DNA from: Pezizomycotina sp. ARF18
Taxonomy: Eukaryota; Ascomycota
DNA length: 64,000 nt
Assembly (NCBI GenBank): GCA_002224055.1
Contig: AZLU01000022.1
Location: 62,001-126,000, forward strand
Direction of reading: 5' to 3'
The translations under genes were made by a program, and so were the position numbers. Shown in pieces: positions 24,325-36,799 of this stretch. The notes below the pieces were generated by a model. That model ran no database searches, was not told the origin of the DNA, and saw only the letters and a list, made by a program, of their open reading frames with translations. The first letter of the stretch is position 1. Every line of letters starts with the position of its first letter.

Positions 24325-26563
24325 GTTATATCAAGTTTGTCGGCGCCGCGATGATAACGTTGGTTATCATCGTCCTATACTATTTTGTTGCGATGCCTCG
24401 ACTCCTATGCGGAACGGTCTAGATGCCTTTATTCTCGACACTATTCACGGCAGCACATGGGGTTTTGGTAGTATCGGAACGTAAGAAATATACCTTGCGT
24501 AGCATTGTTCTCTCGTTCAGCGATCAACAAATCGTAACCGGCCTCGCTGTTCTTACGGGCGGCTTTTACCAGCTGCACCGCGGCATATCTGCATACGATT
24601 GGCAAATTGTCGTTTATCTCGCCTGGTTCAGCTCCACGACGCACCTCACGACCCTTACGCTTCTTCGTGATTATATGCGTACTAATATCCGCATTTGGAC
24701 ACTTCGGCTGGCCTTGATGATGGCATTAGCTAGTATGCTGGTCTTTGCGTTGTTGCCGACTGGGTGCTGGCTATGGAAATTAACAAGACCTCCCGGAGCC
24801 GAAGCTGACATGATCACTGCAGGTGTGCCTGCGCAGTGCTTTATAGAGGCAATATTCAGAGGCGTAAAGCTGAGGGACTACTACTTCTTGCGAGATGCGA
24901 GCTCTCCATATAACGATTCGTTCTCGACCATGGTCACGGCACTCACATTAATATTTGTGAATTATTCTACAAAAGTTATTGTGATGTTCGAAAAGACTTC
25001 CAACTTCGCGACTAAATGGTTGAGGACTAAACCTAGAAATATTTGCAAGAAAACTATCAGAACACTAAACAGGATCTCCACCGTCGAGACGACAGGGAGA
25101 CTAAAGAAAGGAGCCATGATTATATTAAGGTCAATGGCCATTATCCTGAGCGAGCTCCTCCTCGTTTTCTACATTTTTATGCATGCTCTAGTCGAGGTTT
25201 ACGGATCTCTAATATCCCAGGTACGGAAATGATTACTTTGGTGCTTTGCAATTTTAATCTATTAGAGACCATTTAGGCCTGACAAAATGCCTTCATAGAT
25301 CCTATGGTTATCATTTACCTAATCTGGGGTTGTTACAGGTTGATCTATACGCGATCTAATGTTCATAATGTCGATGTGTTTTCATCGTCAAAACGCTCCC
25401 CAGTGGTATAGTTACCGGGACCATTAGATATTTCTACCAGAACTCAACTTTACCATCTATTTCCGAACAGCAGAACTCTTGGGAATTTGGTCAGATTTTG
25501 CCGTGCTTGCTTCTGATACTACCACTCTTGTCCTCATGGCAATCTCTCAATGGTAACAATATTCCTTTCGAGCCCCCTTCCTTTTCCGCCTAGCTTTGAC
25601 TGATCTTGAGTTGATATTATAGAGAAACAGGAGGAAGAAAATATTCAATCCATCCAGGCCCGCCCACAGTAATAGATAGTGCTACTACCATCGCCGATAA
25701 TGGCTCCAAAGTACTTTATAGCGCATCTCACAGAGTTTGGGCACCGATGAGGAGTGTGCAAATCCCACGTACCTTTCGGCACGTGAAAGACGGCTCGGAA
25801 GAATCTCCGCCATTTCCATTGATAGGATTCGGTCACCAGTCTTGGTCCGGGACTTTCCGGCTCTCCATTCGACTTCGGCTCTCGGCGATGGAACACCTGA
25901 ATTTCAAGGCCCTTCAGCCACATCATTCTCAGATAACCGCCTTCATTTACATCTCCGCAACAAGTTCCCCATTTATGAGATAGACTTCTACCAGTACCCG
26001 TGGTTCAAAGAAGTGGAGCTATTGATCCTTTTCTCCTTCGCGTACCTCTTCATTATCTTGATGGTCCTTCACAGCGGTGCCTTGGTCCTAAATGCGTTAT
26101 AGCCTTCATATGGGTACTGTATATCGCCACTGCTATTGTAGGGTTCATTCTGACTACATCGAGGTAAGGGTCCTGTGGGAGGACTTCAAGGTTCCGATCC
26201 GCCAGTCCATTAAAAGACTCACTGGAGAGGAGTCCAGGACTTATAAGAATGAGAGCAAGCTCAGGCGAGCTGCAAACGCTGGCTTAGGAGAGGTGCAGTG
26301 GCGCTTATAATGTGCGGGCTTGTATTTGTTGCCTATATTCTACCTTTTCTGGTAACCACAGGTGTCATTGCACCGTCTCGGAATAGTTATGCGATTGGAC
26401 GTCCAAGGACCCTAATATTTTTCATAATAGCGGATGGACCACGGAGTGGATATTACAATCTATCCATGAAGTTACGATAGAGGCGTACACGTCGTTTCCA
26501 GTCCTCTTGTTCGTTCTGGCGACAGCCTGCCCTTTGTTACCTATAGTAGCGAGGTCTTTGTGA
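24325..26563 (+). CDS. Polytopic membrane protein, copy B
   Basis: Paralogue of copy A, inverted relative to it. After a CTCCAG acceptor the exon opens with KFVGAAMITLVIIVL, then IVLSFSDQQIVTG, LTGGFYQL, LAWFSSTTHLTTLTLLRDY and two further hydrophobic spans, ending at SLISQ with a donor near 25220. A middle exon near 25440-25550 has WEFGQILPCLLLILPLL; 25737-26102 gives a soluble loop, FYQYPWFKEVEL and a hydrophobic run. VRVLWEDFKVP (26160-26200) matches copy A. The last segments are MCGLVFVAYILPFLV and SFPVLLFVLATACPLLPIV, stopping at 26563. I count at least eight hydrophobic segments, so an integral membrane protein is sure; transport or receptor function is not. The first large exon (24423-25232) is open, making this the better preserved copy, though frames change near 24420, 26100 and 26290. 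No Pfam family name can be assigned by eye. Confidence 0.8.
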
Positions 26564-27062
26564 ATATATGGCAGCATGTATCCAAAGTATAGTAATTTCT
26601 CAAAGATATATTTTTCACGCACGTCCGATGATATAATAATTTAGAGTCGGTGGTCAGTCACGACAGTGTGGTATATTAAAGAGGAATATTGAATGTGGCT
26701 TGGAGAACTGTTGACGACGCAATCAGGCTAATGGTTATTAGAACGAGAGGATCTTATAATAATATCTAACTCCTCTACGACAATTGTAATGGAGGAGAAA
26801 AGGAAACCAAGGCAACACGAAAGTAGAATAAACACTACGTCCGTCTCTCCAGGCAGAGCTCCATAAATTGGACGTATATGGAGCCGCTCACCTATCAAAT
26901 TAACTTTCGTTTTGCAATTAATAGCGAAAATAAATCTTCCTTGTTGTGGCGACATTCTAGATTCTTTTAACAGCTGTTTCTACCCAGATCCCAGGGTCTG
27001 CTAGTTGATTCTCCTAGCTTCATGCCTAATCATCAAGAAAGCCTCGAAAGGGATTGCTGCGA
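26564..27062. other. Convergent spacer
   Basis: Between membrane protein B (+) and zinc-finger gene 1 (-). No gene recognised; the short minus ORF at 26728-26955 has no motif. Confidence 0.45.
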
Positions 27063-27911
27063 TCAATGATCAAGGGTAAAGCGCCTTCCTGTCCTAAGAC
27101 CATACACGAGGCTTTTCAAGATCCTCAGCCCCTTAGACCAACCGCATGTCCGACTCTCCAAGTGTTGTGCCAACCCGCTGAGCGAATAAATTCGGCGTCA
27201 CACCCATTGCAACGAAGAGGTTTTCGCTATGCACTGCGCTCCTCAAATGCTTGATTACGTCGCTTTCTTTGTTGAAGCAACCATCACATTTCTCACAGAC
27301 CCAATCGCCAGAATAGTTTTGATAATAATCTCCGAAGAATCCGATAATCATCGGATGTATCGAGGGTGAACAGCCTTTACGGTCCATCCGTTGGCGACAG
27401 AGTTAAGCTGCTGACGGTTGAAGCCGGAGGAGCAGGCGCCGGCTTCGAGATGGTTGAATAATCCACCGAGCAGCGAGAAGCACAAGTTGCAATGCGTGCA
27501 TTCGATATTCGGGGGAGGTGGACCTTAGAATGTTCTCGGAGGCTGTTGGGGGTGTCAAAATTGCGGTCACAATCACCGCAAGCGTGAGGGTGATCAGATT
27601 CCTACACAGGTATTTTAGTGGTTCTGCGGTATTTCCCCTCTCATTGCTGACTCCGTAAAGTGTATATTTGACCTGGAAATTTCCCGATTTTATACTGGAG
27701 ACGAAACCTAGCAATGATCGTTTCTTGTATGATTTATCACAGGCTATAGATACTTGTGTTCGTCTAACTCGTCCTCTTCCTGAAATCCTTCACCGCAAAT
27801 ATGGCAGATGAAAACCAAGGAGCGGTGGAATCGGGAGTTATTCTCATGCTGCCACAAGGACATCTCGGAGCCGAACTGGCGGCAACATCTTCTACAATAA
27901 GAATCTGACAT
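27063..27911 (-). CDS. C2H2 zinc-finger protein, paralogue 1
   Basis: First of five paralogous zinc-finger genes on this strand, presumably nuclear nucleic-acid-binding proteins. Start at 27911 gives MSDSYCRRCCRQFGS, finger one (C-x2-C, then H in WQHENNSRFH), followed by ICHICGEGFQEEDELDEH. An intron at 27602-27753 interrupts just after that. Exon two carries CGDCDRNFDTPNSLREH, a KVHLPR linker, ECTHCNLCFSLLGGLFNH, LEAGACSSGFNR, a VCEKCDGCFN finger with HLRSAVHS, and the conserved terminal LKSLVYGLR plus GRRFTL, stopping at 27063. About 230 residues expected. Frame changes occur around 27380-27530 and 27130-27240. The fingers have long H-to-H spacings, typical of this fungal family rather than classical DNA-binding arrays. 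DNA or RNA target unknown. Confidence 0.75.
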
Positions 27912-28658
27912 TCTCTGACTTCAACATGGATCGGGATAGTTGGTAAATCGGTTATACACGCTGGGAGCGTAACGGGGCGGCCAAGACGACAATTACGACG
28001 ATGATAGCGATGGAGGCTTTAGTAAACTTTTGAACTGAGTTCAGGCAAACAATACCCCTCGAACAAACTCCGAAACGAGTGCAGACTCCCACGAAACCAT
28101 TCATCGCCCGGGGAAACGGGAACGTTTTCACGTGAGGTCAGATACTAAATATGAGCAGGCCGATCCCAATGATTGGCTCCAGGGTTGTCAGCGTGAATCA
28201 ACGAAACAGCCCAAAGGGGATAAAGCGGAATTTTGCAGAAGAGGAGGCTCACCTTTCGTTTTAATTTCCAGCGAAAGTTGCTTTATAAACTTGCTATTTC
28301 TTTGAAGGTGTTTACGTTCTATTCCACGCTATCTCACTACGGTTTTGTTGTTGATTCGCACTAACAACCCCGATTGGCTCACGCGAACGCAGGAGAAATT
28401 CTGCAATTTAAGCGATTATTTTGGTTAGGCGCGGGTTCAGGGTTTCACTTCCATAATGACAATATCTTCTCTGGAAGAGCTAGGAAGTGTCATTCTTTGG
28501 GCCGCATCCGCAATGCACACATTTTTTTCTTGTCCCCAGGCATCGACATAGTTTGCAACAATAAAGGCGAACGAGAAAGAAAGTAACAGAACATTCGCAT
28601 ATATAAGTAATTAGAACAAATATAGTCAAGGCAATAGAAGAAAGGTAAGACACATCGA
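27912..28658. other. Spacer between zinc-finger genes 1 and 2
   Basis: Contains the presumed promoter of gene 1 and 3' region of gene 2. GC-richer segment around 28040-28200 has no coding motif that I recognise. Confidence 0.45.
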
Positions 28659-29510
28659 CTACCTCCTCTGCAATGTGAAACGCCTTCCAGTCTTAAGCCC
28701 ATACACAATCTTTTCAACACTCTGCGCCCTTTGGCCCATTACACGACGCGCTATCCATGTGCTGCGCCAACCCGCTCAGGAAAGAGAACTGCGTCCCACA
28801 ATCGTTGCAGTGGTACATCTTCTGCCTGTGCACGTTGCTCCTGAGATGCGCGATCACCTGTCTTCGCGGTAGTAGACATTGGCGCACCTTCGGCAGCGCC
28901 AGCGTCCATGAGACATTGTGTAATTCTGAGTTACGTCATTGTCGTCGTCCGGGTCGAAGGTATGGTTTAACGTGAAGATACCGTACTGATCCATTTTGGA
29001 AGCAGCGCGGTTAAGAGCAGCGCGACGAAGCCTGAGTTACACGTACCAGCTTCGAGTGGATGAAGAGGCGCCCAGAAGGGAGAAATATCGGTTGCAGTGG
29101 GTGCATTCGATGTCACGGGAAGGTGGATCTTGTTGTGTTCGTTCAAGTTGTTGAAGCTCTGGAAGACGCGGTCGCATGGACGGCAGTAGTAGACGTGGTG
29201 GCTCTGTTCATCCTAAATTGACGAAAATTGAGAGTCAGTATCACAGAGTGGGCATCTTTAAGAAGCAATAGCATCGAAGCGGAAAGAAATTGGGTTAATA
29301 TGAACAAAAGAACATGGGTGATGTGCGAAATAATAAGGACGAAAACGATGTTACCTGATGACATTCCAGTCCATTCTCCGTGCGAAATCCCTCGCCGCAA
29401 ACCGGGCAAAGCAAAGTAAGCGAGGCGTGAAACTGGGAGTTGTCTTCATGTTGCCGCAGCGCTCTCGGAGAGCCAAACTGGCGACAGCACCTCTCGCAGT
29501 ATGAAGACAT
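28659..29510 (-). CDS. C2H2 zinc-finger protein, paralogue 2
   Basis: Start at 29510 reads MSSYCERCCRQFGSPRAL, QHEDNSQFHASL, then LCPVCGEGFRTENGLECHQ. Intron 29213-29354 has GTAACA and TTTAG ends at the same place as in paralogue 1. Exon two shows HHVYYCRPCDRVFQSFNNLNEH, KIHLP, LEAGTC, an acidic DDDND stretch, a WRCRRC finger, a NWRRCG-type Cys pair region, and ends with SVEKIVYGLKTGRRFTLQ before the stop at 28659. Order and length match the other paralogues. Several frame changes lie within 28760-29110. It sits about 0.75 kb upstream of paralogue 1 in head-to-tail orientation, so unequal crossing over is the likely origin. Confidence 0.75.
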
Positions 29511-30223
29511 CGCGATGATGACAATTTAAGCCCAGGAATGATGGTACTACGGCGATGGTTGACTAGGCCATGAACTCGGTGGCTAGAAGAGAAAAATTCT
29601 TTCAGATTGTTTGGTTTTCCAACGGTTAGCAAACACGCCTCCTTATGATCGGAGGTATCTGGGTTGAATTGCGCAAATAGGACACAACGGGGTCTTGCAT
29701 AACTCGTAGTATTTGCTAGCTCACCTTTACTAGGTCTTCTTTGTCTCTTATTAGAGCTCCCAAGGGTACACGTTGAATATTAGGACCTTCACTTTAACAA
29801 CCGTGAGGGCAGAACTTGTGATGATCGATTTGCTTGAGTAGTTCAATCTACATAATAGATCTATATTATCTATAGCTATGAAGGAAGGCTACTCAACTGA
29901 TGTTTGTTTCTTTGAGCAAGAGAGGGAAAGACAAATTGACTGTAGAAGTAATTAAAAATATCGCACCTTTCTATATGAGTAAACGCAAAAGAATATCCCA
30001 GAATAATAATATTTCTACAACCCTCCTAAGACCAAAGGGCTAAGGACTGAGAAATGTTGTCGAAACTACGAACGCCATGAAAAATTAATCGCCATCAAAA
30101 CACAAGAATTGTTGTCTCGTACCCAGCCTCTCTACTAGTAAACAAGGGAGAAAGAATCGCATCTCATTCAGACTGCATATTGGAAATCCATAACGATCCG
30201 TCTATTGATTCCTCTTTAATAGC
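29511..30223. other. Spacer between zinc-finger genes 2 and 3
   Basis: AT-rich, no gene seen. Confidence 0.45.
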
Positions 30224-30968
30224 TTACCGCAGAGTAAACCTCTTATTCGACCTCAAGCCATACACCAGCCTCTTCAGCACTCTCAAACCCTTCCCCCAAT
30301 TGCAGCTCTTACTCTCTAAATGCTGAGCTAACCCGCTATATTCGCAATTCCGTATCACATCCATTACAAACGAAACCTTACTCTTATGCACCGGACTCCG
30401 CAAGTGCGCTATCACCGCCTTCTCCGTCGGGAATCGCCTATCGCACTCATAGCACTGCCACGTATTCCTCTCAGGATAGCAGTACCTATCTCCATATCCG
30501 TATCGCTATCGTCTGAATCCTCGCGGTATCCCGTCATGGTTCGTGACGGCGTAATTATCGTGAACAGGCGCTTCCGGTCCATCGTCCGCGCAACGGATAC
30601 CAGATCCGATCTCTTAAACCCCGATGGACACGTTCCCGCTTCTAAATGCAGGAATAAACTCCCGACGAGCGAGAAGTGCAGTTCGCAGTGGGTACACTCC
30701 AATTTGCGCGGTAGGTGGACCTTGGAGTGTTGGAAGAGGTTGTTCGCGTTGGTGAATGTTCTGGAGCACGGTGGCGGGCACGTGTATTGCTGGTGGGCTT
30801 TGTCGGACTGGTGCTGGTCTAGCTCTTCTTGCTCTTGAAAGCCCTCGCCGCAGGTCCCGCAGACGTAGACTAGGGAGGCGTGGAACGCGGAGTCGTGTTC
30901 GTGCTGCTTAAGAGCAATTGAGGAGACAAAGTGCGAAGGCACCGGTAACAATATGCTTCATCGGACAT
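30224..30968 (-). CDS. C2H2 zinc-finger protein, paralogue 3 (intron lost)
   Basis: Start at 30968 reads MSDEAYCYRCLRTLS, continuing into SSIALKQHEHDSAFHASL, YVCGTCGEGFQEQEELDQHQ, CPPPCSRTFTNANNLFQH, KVHLPRKLECTHCELHFS, LFLHLEAGTCPSG, SVARTMDRKRLFTI, an acidic SDDSDTDME stretch, a finger with HLRSPVHKSKVS, GLAQHLESKSC and the terminal LKRLVYGLR plus FTL, stopping at 30224. Unlike copies 1, 2, 4 and 5 the codons for the QHQ and QYTC parts are contiguous, so the conserved intron is missing here. The large ORF 30412-30951 makes this the clearest member. Frame changes lie near 30910-30930 and 30400-30500. Probably a nuclear protein; target unknown. Confidence 0.8.
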
Positions 30969-31948
30969 CTCCACCCTTTCGTAATAGGGAGATGATAACG
31001 ACCCAGGATCAATGTCGTATATGTTCTTGAAGCCCTATTGTTCGATCTTCAGATCCAAAGGTCGGATGAGCTTCAATTGGACGCGGGTCGTCGATAGGTC
31101 GCGGTAACGCGGTATCGGAGGAGATAACGCGGCGATGCGGCAAGATTATACGGCAGAATTTTTGGTTGGATTAAGGCAGAGCTATCAAACCGGTGATCCT
31201 TTTCTCGCTTGCGGAACCGTTTCTCCTTCTCACTGGGTAAAGGGGCTAGTTGGGTTTGGAATAGTAGAGGCTACTCTCAATGATGTTCGCGATACAAATT
31301 TATAGATACAATCTCACGAACAATTTAAGAATCACAAACTAATACCAGACGCTAAAGCATCAGTAGTCCCTTGTTTCAGCTTTTTTATATTATTATTCGA
31401 AGTACATACATAAAACACTGCAGACGGACAATTCCGAGAAGCACGATTGAGCAAGTTTCCTCAAGAAACTAGCTCAGTGATAGGCAAACGGTATAGGTCA
31501 CGAAACGAGAGAACACCAAATGGCACCGCCACCTTGGTTCGAAGGAGAGAGAGACAAATCTTGTGTGCTCGACGAAGAAAAACCCTTGCTTGAGGCTTTC
31601 CTTCGTCCACAAGACTTCATGAACCGAAATGTTCAAAGTAGATACTCATAGAAGAGATCAAACAAGAGACTGTTATGACAGCTCCACACTGAATCTCCTG
31701 AAAACGGCAACAAACGATATGTCTGATATCGTGTTGAACAATGAAAGACAATGAGCGAACGTACTTCAAGATTCGTGTGATCCGGAATAAACACGTAGTT
31801 TACTCCGGAGAATCTCATCGAGTACCATGAAAAATCATGACTTAGGTTCTCATGACAAGTTGCGCACCTGTGTGCTTTCCTCTTCTGTTAAGGAAATGAC
31901 GGCTGACTGTGGCCTAAGTGTGGGAGGGGTTTCTCCCTTGCTCATTTC
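30969..31948. other. Spacer between zinc-finger genes 3 and 4
   Basis: About 1 kb without a recognisable gene; minus ORF 31633-31818 has no motif. Confidence 0.45.
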
Positions 31949-32783
31949 TTAATGCAGCGTGAAACGCCTACCGCTCCTCAGTCCGAAGACCAAGCTTTTC
32001 AGGGCTCTCATCCCCTTGGGCCAGTGGCAGGCCCTGATCTCAAGGTTTGCGCGAGGGCGCTCAGGTCTGTGTACCCACACCCGCAGCTACCGCACTTGAA
32101 CGCGCAGCCCGAGTGGACGCTGCTCTGAAGGTGTTGTCTCACCGCATGCTGGTTTGGGAAATACCTATCTGGGCACTTTGGGCATTGCCAGTCTCCAGTA
32201 CATTGATAGTTATAATCAACCTCATCCTCCAGATCAGAATTATCCTCGTCAGAGCAATGCCCGCCTGATACTATAATACGGTTCCTATCCATTTGCTGCG
32301 CGACGGATATAAGCCAGGGACGCTTGACGTTGCCTTCGCACCAGCCTCCCTCCAGATGGAGAATAAGCCGCCGAAAAGTGAAAAATACTTGTCGCAGAAA
32401 GGGCACTCGATGTTCCGATCTAGGTGGACCTTGCTGTGTTCGCGGAGGTCATTCTCGTTGCCAAAATAGCGTCGCAGTTTGGATGGTCACAGAGGTACCG
32501 ATAATGTCCTTCCTCTCTCTGAAGTAATTGGTTTACCCTCGATTAGAAATTTTCGAGCCCCCTCTAAAGGGAAAGGACGATTGAAACGCAAAGAGGGGGG
32601 GTATAATAAAACGATGTTCTTGAGAAATACCAAGTGTTCGTCGAGCTGGTTTTCCGTCCAGAAGCCCCTATCGCAGACTACGCAAACTTCGACGTGGTTC
32701 GTGTGCCATACAGAGTTATCCTCGTGCTGGTTGAGGGCGTCGTAGGAGACGAAGTCGCGGTCGCATCTCTGACAATAGGCCAT
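31949..32783 (-). CDS. C2H2 zinc-finger protein, paralogue 4
   Basis: Start at 32783 reads MAYCQRCDRDFVS with a C-x2-C-x12-H-x6-H finger, then VCVVCDRGFWTENQLDEH. A GTATTT donor near 32630 and an acceptor near 32530 define the shared intron. Exon two carries YLCDHPNC, NDLREHSKVHL, IECPFCDKYFSLFGG, LEGGWC, SVAQQMDRNRIIVSG, an acidic DEDNSDLEDEVDY stretch, WQCPKCPDRYFPNQHAVRQH, CAFKCGSCGCGYTDLSALAQ and ends LKSLVFGLRSGRRFTLH at 31949. All family blocks are present. Frames change near 32400-32480 and 32010-32030. It is the most upstream member of the four-gene run. Confidence 0.78.
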
Positions 32784-33776
32784 GCTTTATCGTGGGCAGT
32801 GAGCGTTTGAACAGGAGACAGTTCTATGATGAATAATGGTGAAGGCTGACTGAATTTAAGGCGAACTGAATACTCCGCGAGACGAGGTAGGTGGTAGATG
32901 TCTCGAATACGATATAGTAGTTATAGGAAAGTGGAAGGAAGAGAGAAAAATGGGACGATAGGAAGGAGGAGACGTGAAGGAGACGATTGAAGGAGGGGAA
33001 CTCTGTATCATTTATAAGCTCGTCATTGAAACCTTCGCTGAAATCGGCAAACCTATTCCGTTTGATCACGAGCTATATTTGTGACCTCATTGAACCCTAG
33101 ACCTATTGTAAGACTGGTGAAAAAGATCGGACGAAACCAAAAGTGCAAGCCACCAATTAGACCCACTGTCGCTTAAGCTTGCTGCCCATTGGCAGTTCCG
33201 GCAACATAGAGACTTCCCCGGAGCGCTTCTTCATCTCGGGGTTATCGATTATTTCCGAGGCGCTCATAAAGATTGTAATAGGAGCTCCAGAAATTAAATT
33301 GTAATACGAAGACTAGTATAGAGTCTTTTCTCAGTCCCTGTCATGGTTATAGGCTCCATAGGTCCATAAGCTGTTTATCGAATTACAATAAAATCTTATA
33401 TCAACTCCGGAGGAATCGATAAAGTATAGTTCACAGAATGATTGTTAATGAGCGGAAGATTGAGAATAGTAGATGATACCTGTAATATACCCTCGTTTTA
33501 TTTCTAGCTCCTACATCTTGTACATACAACAAACACGCCTTTTATTTACTACTGAACCTATTAACTCTGGTCTTGAATTCTCATAATACATTATCGTAAA
33601 CTCCATATCGCGATATAGGAATTTCAATGTGTTAAACGTGTATTTTGTTGTTTATCCTTTCTCCTTCAATAAGACCAAATCCTTTACAATGTAACATGAA
33701 GTACTTTCGATCAATAACTGGGTACTGAGGGTATTTTTCTACTTCAGATTTTGGACGTATCTTTCTTGATCCTTGA
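32784..33776. other. AT-rich spacer
   Basis: Presumed promoter of zinc-finger gene 4, then AT-rich DNA without a gene. A GC-richer bit near 33170-33250 has no coding signature I can name. Confidence 0.45.
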
Positions 33777-34824
33777 TTACTCCCCACAGCTACACCCCCG
33801 CTCCCCTCCAATTTCCTTGCCCAAACATCCTTGCAGGTTCGCCTGGAGGAGTTCGCTCTTGAGCGACTCCTCTAACCCCATGGATTTAATTTCGTCTTCG
33901 GTCTTGAGGTAATGAGTTAACTTTTCACCATGAAGATTCATCGAAAGTTGTAAGGCACGGTCCTCGCGGCCTCTTCAAGTTTTGTATTCGCGATATTTGA
34001 ACCTGATGGCTTCGCGATTTTGGTAAGCAGCTTTGATGTCTGAGTCGATGGCGTTATAGAGCTCGCGACGAGGAGTAATTTGGCATAGTAACCTGCTGGT
34101 CGGTGTGAGGTGAAGCAACAGGACCAACAGGAGCGGTTGGCGCGGCTGGCTGCTGCGGAGTAGAAGTGGGGTGGCAAACGCCGTTGTTTTCCTTTGGGGT
34201 TTCAACCTTGGCGAGGTTCTGAGCTGGAGTAGGTTGAAAGCTTTGTCTGCAGATACTTTCTGAACGGGATTAGAAAGCTGAGCTCGGTTCGTCGTAGACC
34301 AGCGCAGGAGTACTCCGGTCGCGGGGGATTTGTTTTGCTTCATCGTGTCTGGCGCGTTTTCATCCGGATCCGCGATCTCGACGGGTTAGCGGCGGTTCCG
34401 TCTTGTCCCGGCGGGGCTTCTTTCTTTTTTTAAGCTGCATCGGATTACCATTAAGTCTTAAAAGAAAGGAAAGGGGCTGCAGCAATGGTGAAGCGATAGA
34501 CGCGCATCGCAAAGTTGAAGACTAGACAGATCTCCAATGAACCCCCAAAAAATAAAACCTAACAGGATACGCTTAATGTTGATCTTGATATCCTCTTCAG
34601 CTTTGACTTCTGCCTCTGGTTCCTTCCGCTTGAACGTTTCCAGAGCCCCGTATTTCTCCGGCTTCGGACCCGGCGGTCGAACGAAGTCTTCGTTATACTC
34701 GCAGCAAGGGGTCTTTCCTATTTTTCTCCTTAAACGTCTTGCAGAGGTTTCAGGGTACGCACCTATACCCGAATTGAAGCGTCTCTTGTCCCGAAGGACT
34801 TGGCTGAGCCCGGGCTTCTGACAT
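33777..34824 (-). CDS. Unrecognised gene, helical C-terminus
   Basis: The minus strand shows coding-like sequence from MSEARAQPSPSGQETLQF at 34824, through PCCEYNEDFVRPPGPKP, YGALETFKRKEPEAEVKAEE, then a likely intron (around 34440-34560), a Pro/Ser/Thr-rich middle, and a charged C-terminus: ELYNAIDSDIKAAYQNREAI, LQLSMNLHGEKLTHYLKTED, MGLEESLKSELLQANLQGCL, ending GCSCGE at 33777. The phase is consistent over long stretches, with frame changes near 34765, 34710, 34370 and 33970. I recognise no family. A Cys pair near each end could bind metal, but that is speculation. Whether 34.4-34.8 and 33.8-34.4 kb form one gene is inference from strand, spacing and similar composition. Confidence 0.45.
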
Positions 34825-35040
34825 AGCGTCCACCTAGTACGACGCTTTCTAGTACAGGTCTTGTCAAAGGCCGACGCAGCGGGATTATACAGAAATACTA
34901 TACTGAAGAAAGAAACAAGATAGGAATTTCTTTACAGGAATCGGTCAGTGAATGGTAGTTGCGTTTGTTTGTTCTTGCAGTGGGAAATTATTGTTGCTGG
35001 TTGGGAAATTTACCACAACAATTCCGCCTTGCTCCTGTCC

Positions 35041-35071
<31 letters not shown>

Positions 35072-36799
35072 TAAAAATTTAAAATAATTATTGATACAAG
35101 ACGGGGAAATTGGTGATATTCTTTATAAGAATTAAGCTACTAGAGAAGTAGGCCTTGCTTGGGGCGAGAGCAGGTCTGAACAAAGCTTGGGAAATCCTTG
35201 TGCTCTAGGTTATTTCTACATGTTTGGCCTGTGCCTACTAGTATTATTTGAATCATGGTGTGTAATCTCTAGCTATGGAATACTCCTTCCATAATATCGC
35301 CTTCATGAAACACGATCCGGACTTTTCGCTGGAAATTTTCCACTAATCATGCGTTTATACTCGCTATGCGCATGAGACTAGATCTTGATTCAAAATTAAA
35401 TAAATAAGCTGCGTTATTGCCTTTCTTCGAGGGAGAGCATATAGGGTCGCAGAAGGAAGCTAGATGATAGTCTATTATAAATGCTCTCAAACACATTCGT
35501 AGCGTATTTTGTTGGCTATATCTCTAGCTTATACTAATTTTACCACGAAAGGATCCCAAATGCATCATTGTAGCCTTGATTAAAGTCTGAATACTACGGA
35601 TCGTCAAGAGTTGGCAAATGAGAGGATGCGCGAAACCATTTTTTTACATTAGATTTTGCGTATAGGAATTAGAAGGAGGTATAAAAAAGTGCTACCACAA
35701 GTGCTTCGGAGAGGATGATTGATGTTTTGTTTCCCAAAAAAATCAAATCAATCAAGAGCAAAAGATAACCTTCGCGATCCAAACGTAAAGATCACCGGAA
35801 TTAACAATGCGAGACCGTGTTTGATTACATAATTGCCAATTATACACATAGCATTAAAACTAAGTAGGTAGCTCAGCGCTACTCAACATGAAAAGATGCT
35901 GCAATGCACCTACTGGTTGACTAGGGGTCGCTCTACGTTGGTGGGCGATCCAGCAGGCTTGGGACCGTGACGGTGCTTGCAACTATTTTTCTCACATCAT
36001 AAATCCTTAAGGATATCTCTCAAACTTCGAAGACTAACAAAATGATAATTAGATAATTATAGTTTAGCGTTGAGTTGTAACCAAAGATCCGAAGATGCTA
36101 GATATACCCACCGGCACGGTACCATTCCTGATGGATATGCCGCCAGCTTGTGTAACTATACCTAGTCACCTAATAATTAAAAACTGACCTACTAGGATTT
36201 CATGGAATAAATTCACGATTCAATACTAATAATTCGTACCCCCATGTGTTATATCCGGTGTTCTTATTATCCATGGATTAAGGGCCTAGACGTCGATTTA
36301 AACTTAACTTTCAACTTTACTTTGAACCATTCGTCAGATATGGTTAAAGATTGAATAAACGTGTAGTATGCTTTCGGCAGCCACATTAAAATTATATACT
36401 TGAGCCATTCAAATACTATTAACCAGTAGATTGTTTGATTAATTTACCATTTCTCGGTATCTGAAGCTCAGAAAGTTACTAGGTAACATTTAGATGCTTA
36501 CTGGACCGTACTCAGCAGCGTTTGCAATAAAAATCAGCAAAAGTTTTCGTAATGTACTAAAGTTCAGGATTGCCCATCAGACCTTTCTAGAGCTCCACTC
36601 AAAAAAGATCATATGGATAGTATTAACACTAACAAGGCCTCTGCCAACCCTGTTCGCAGACGCGTCGCGGCGCCTATAAATTTACTCCTCAGCTCCTTGA
36701 GAGGACTGGCAATGTCTACAGTATCTGGGTATATAGACGCAGGAACTCATTTAAATCTACTCCAAAAAAAATAGTACCGGAAATATCAAGCTTTAGTCA
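34825..36799. other. AT-rich desert
   Basis: Two kilobases with no open frame worth calling. T24 at 35041-35064 followed by A-rich sequence. Dinucleotides look uniformly AT-rich with no detectable copy of the 51-57 kb repeat. The plus ORF at 36494-36679 is motif-less. Confidence 0.55.
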
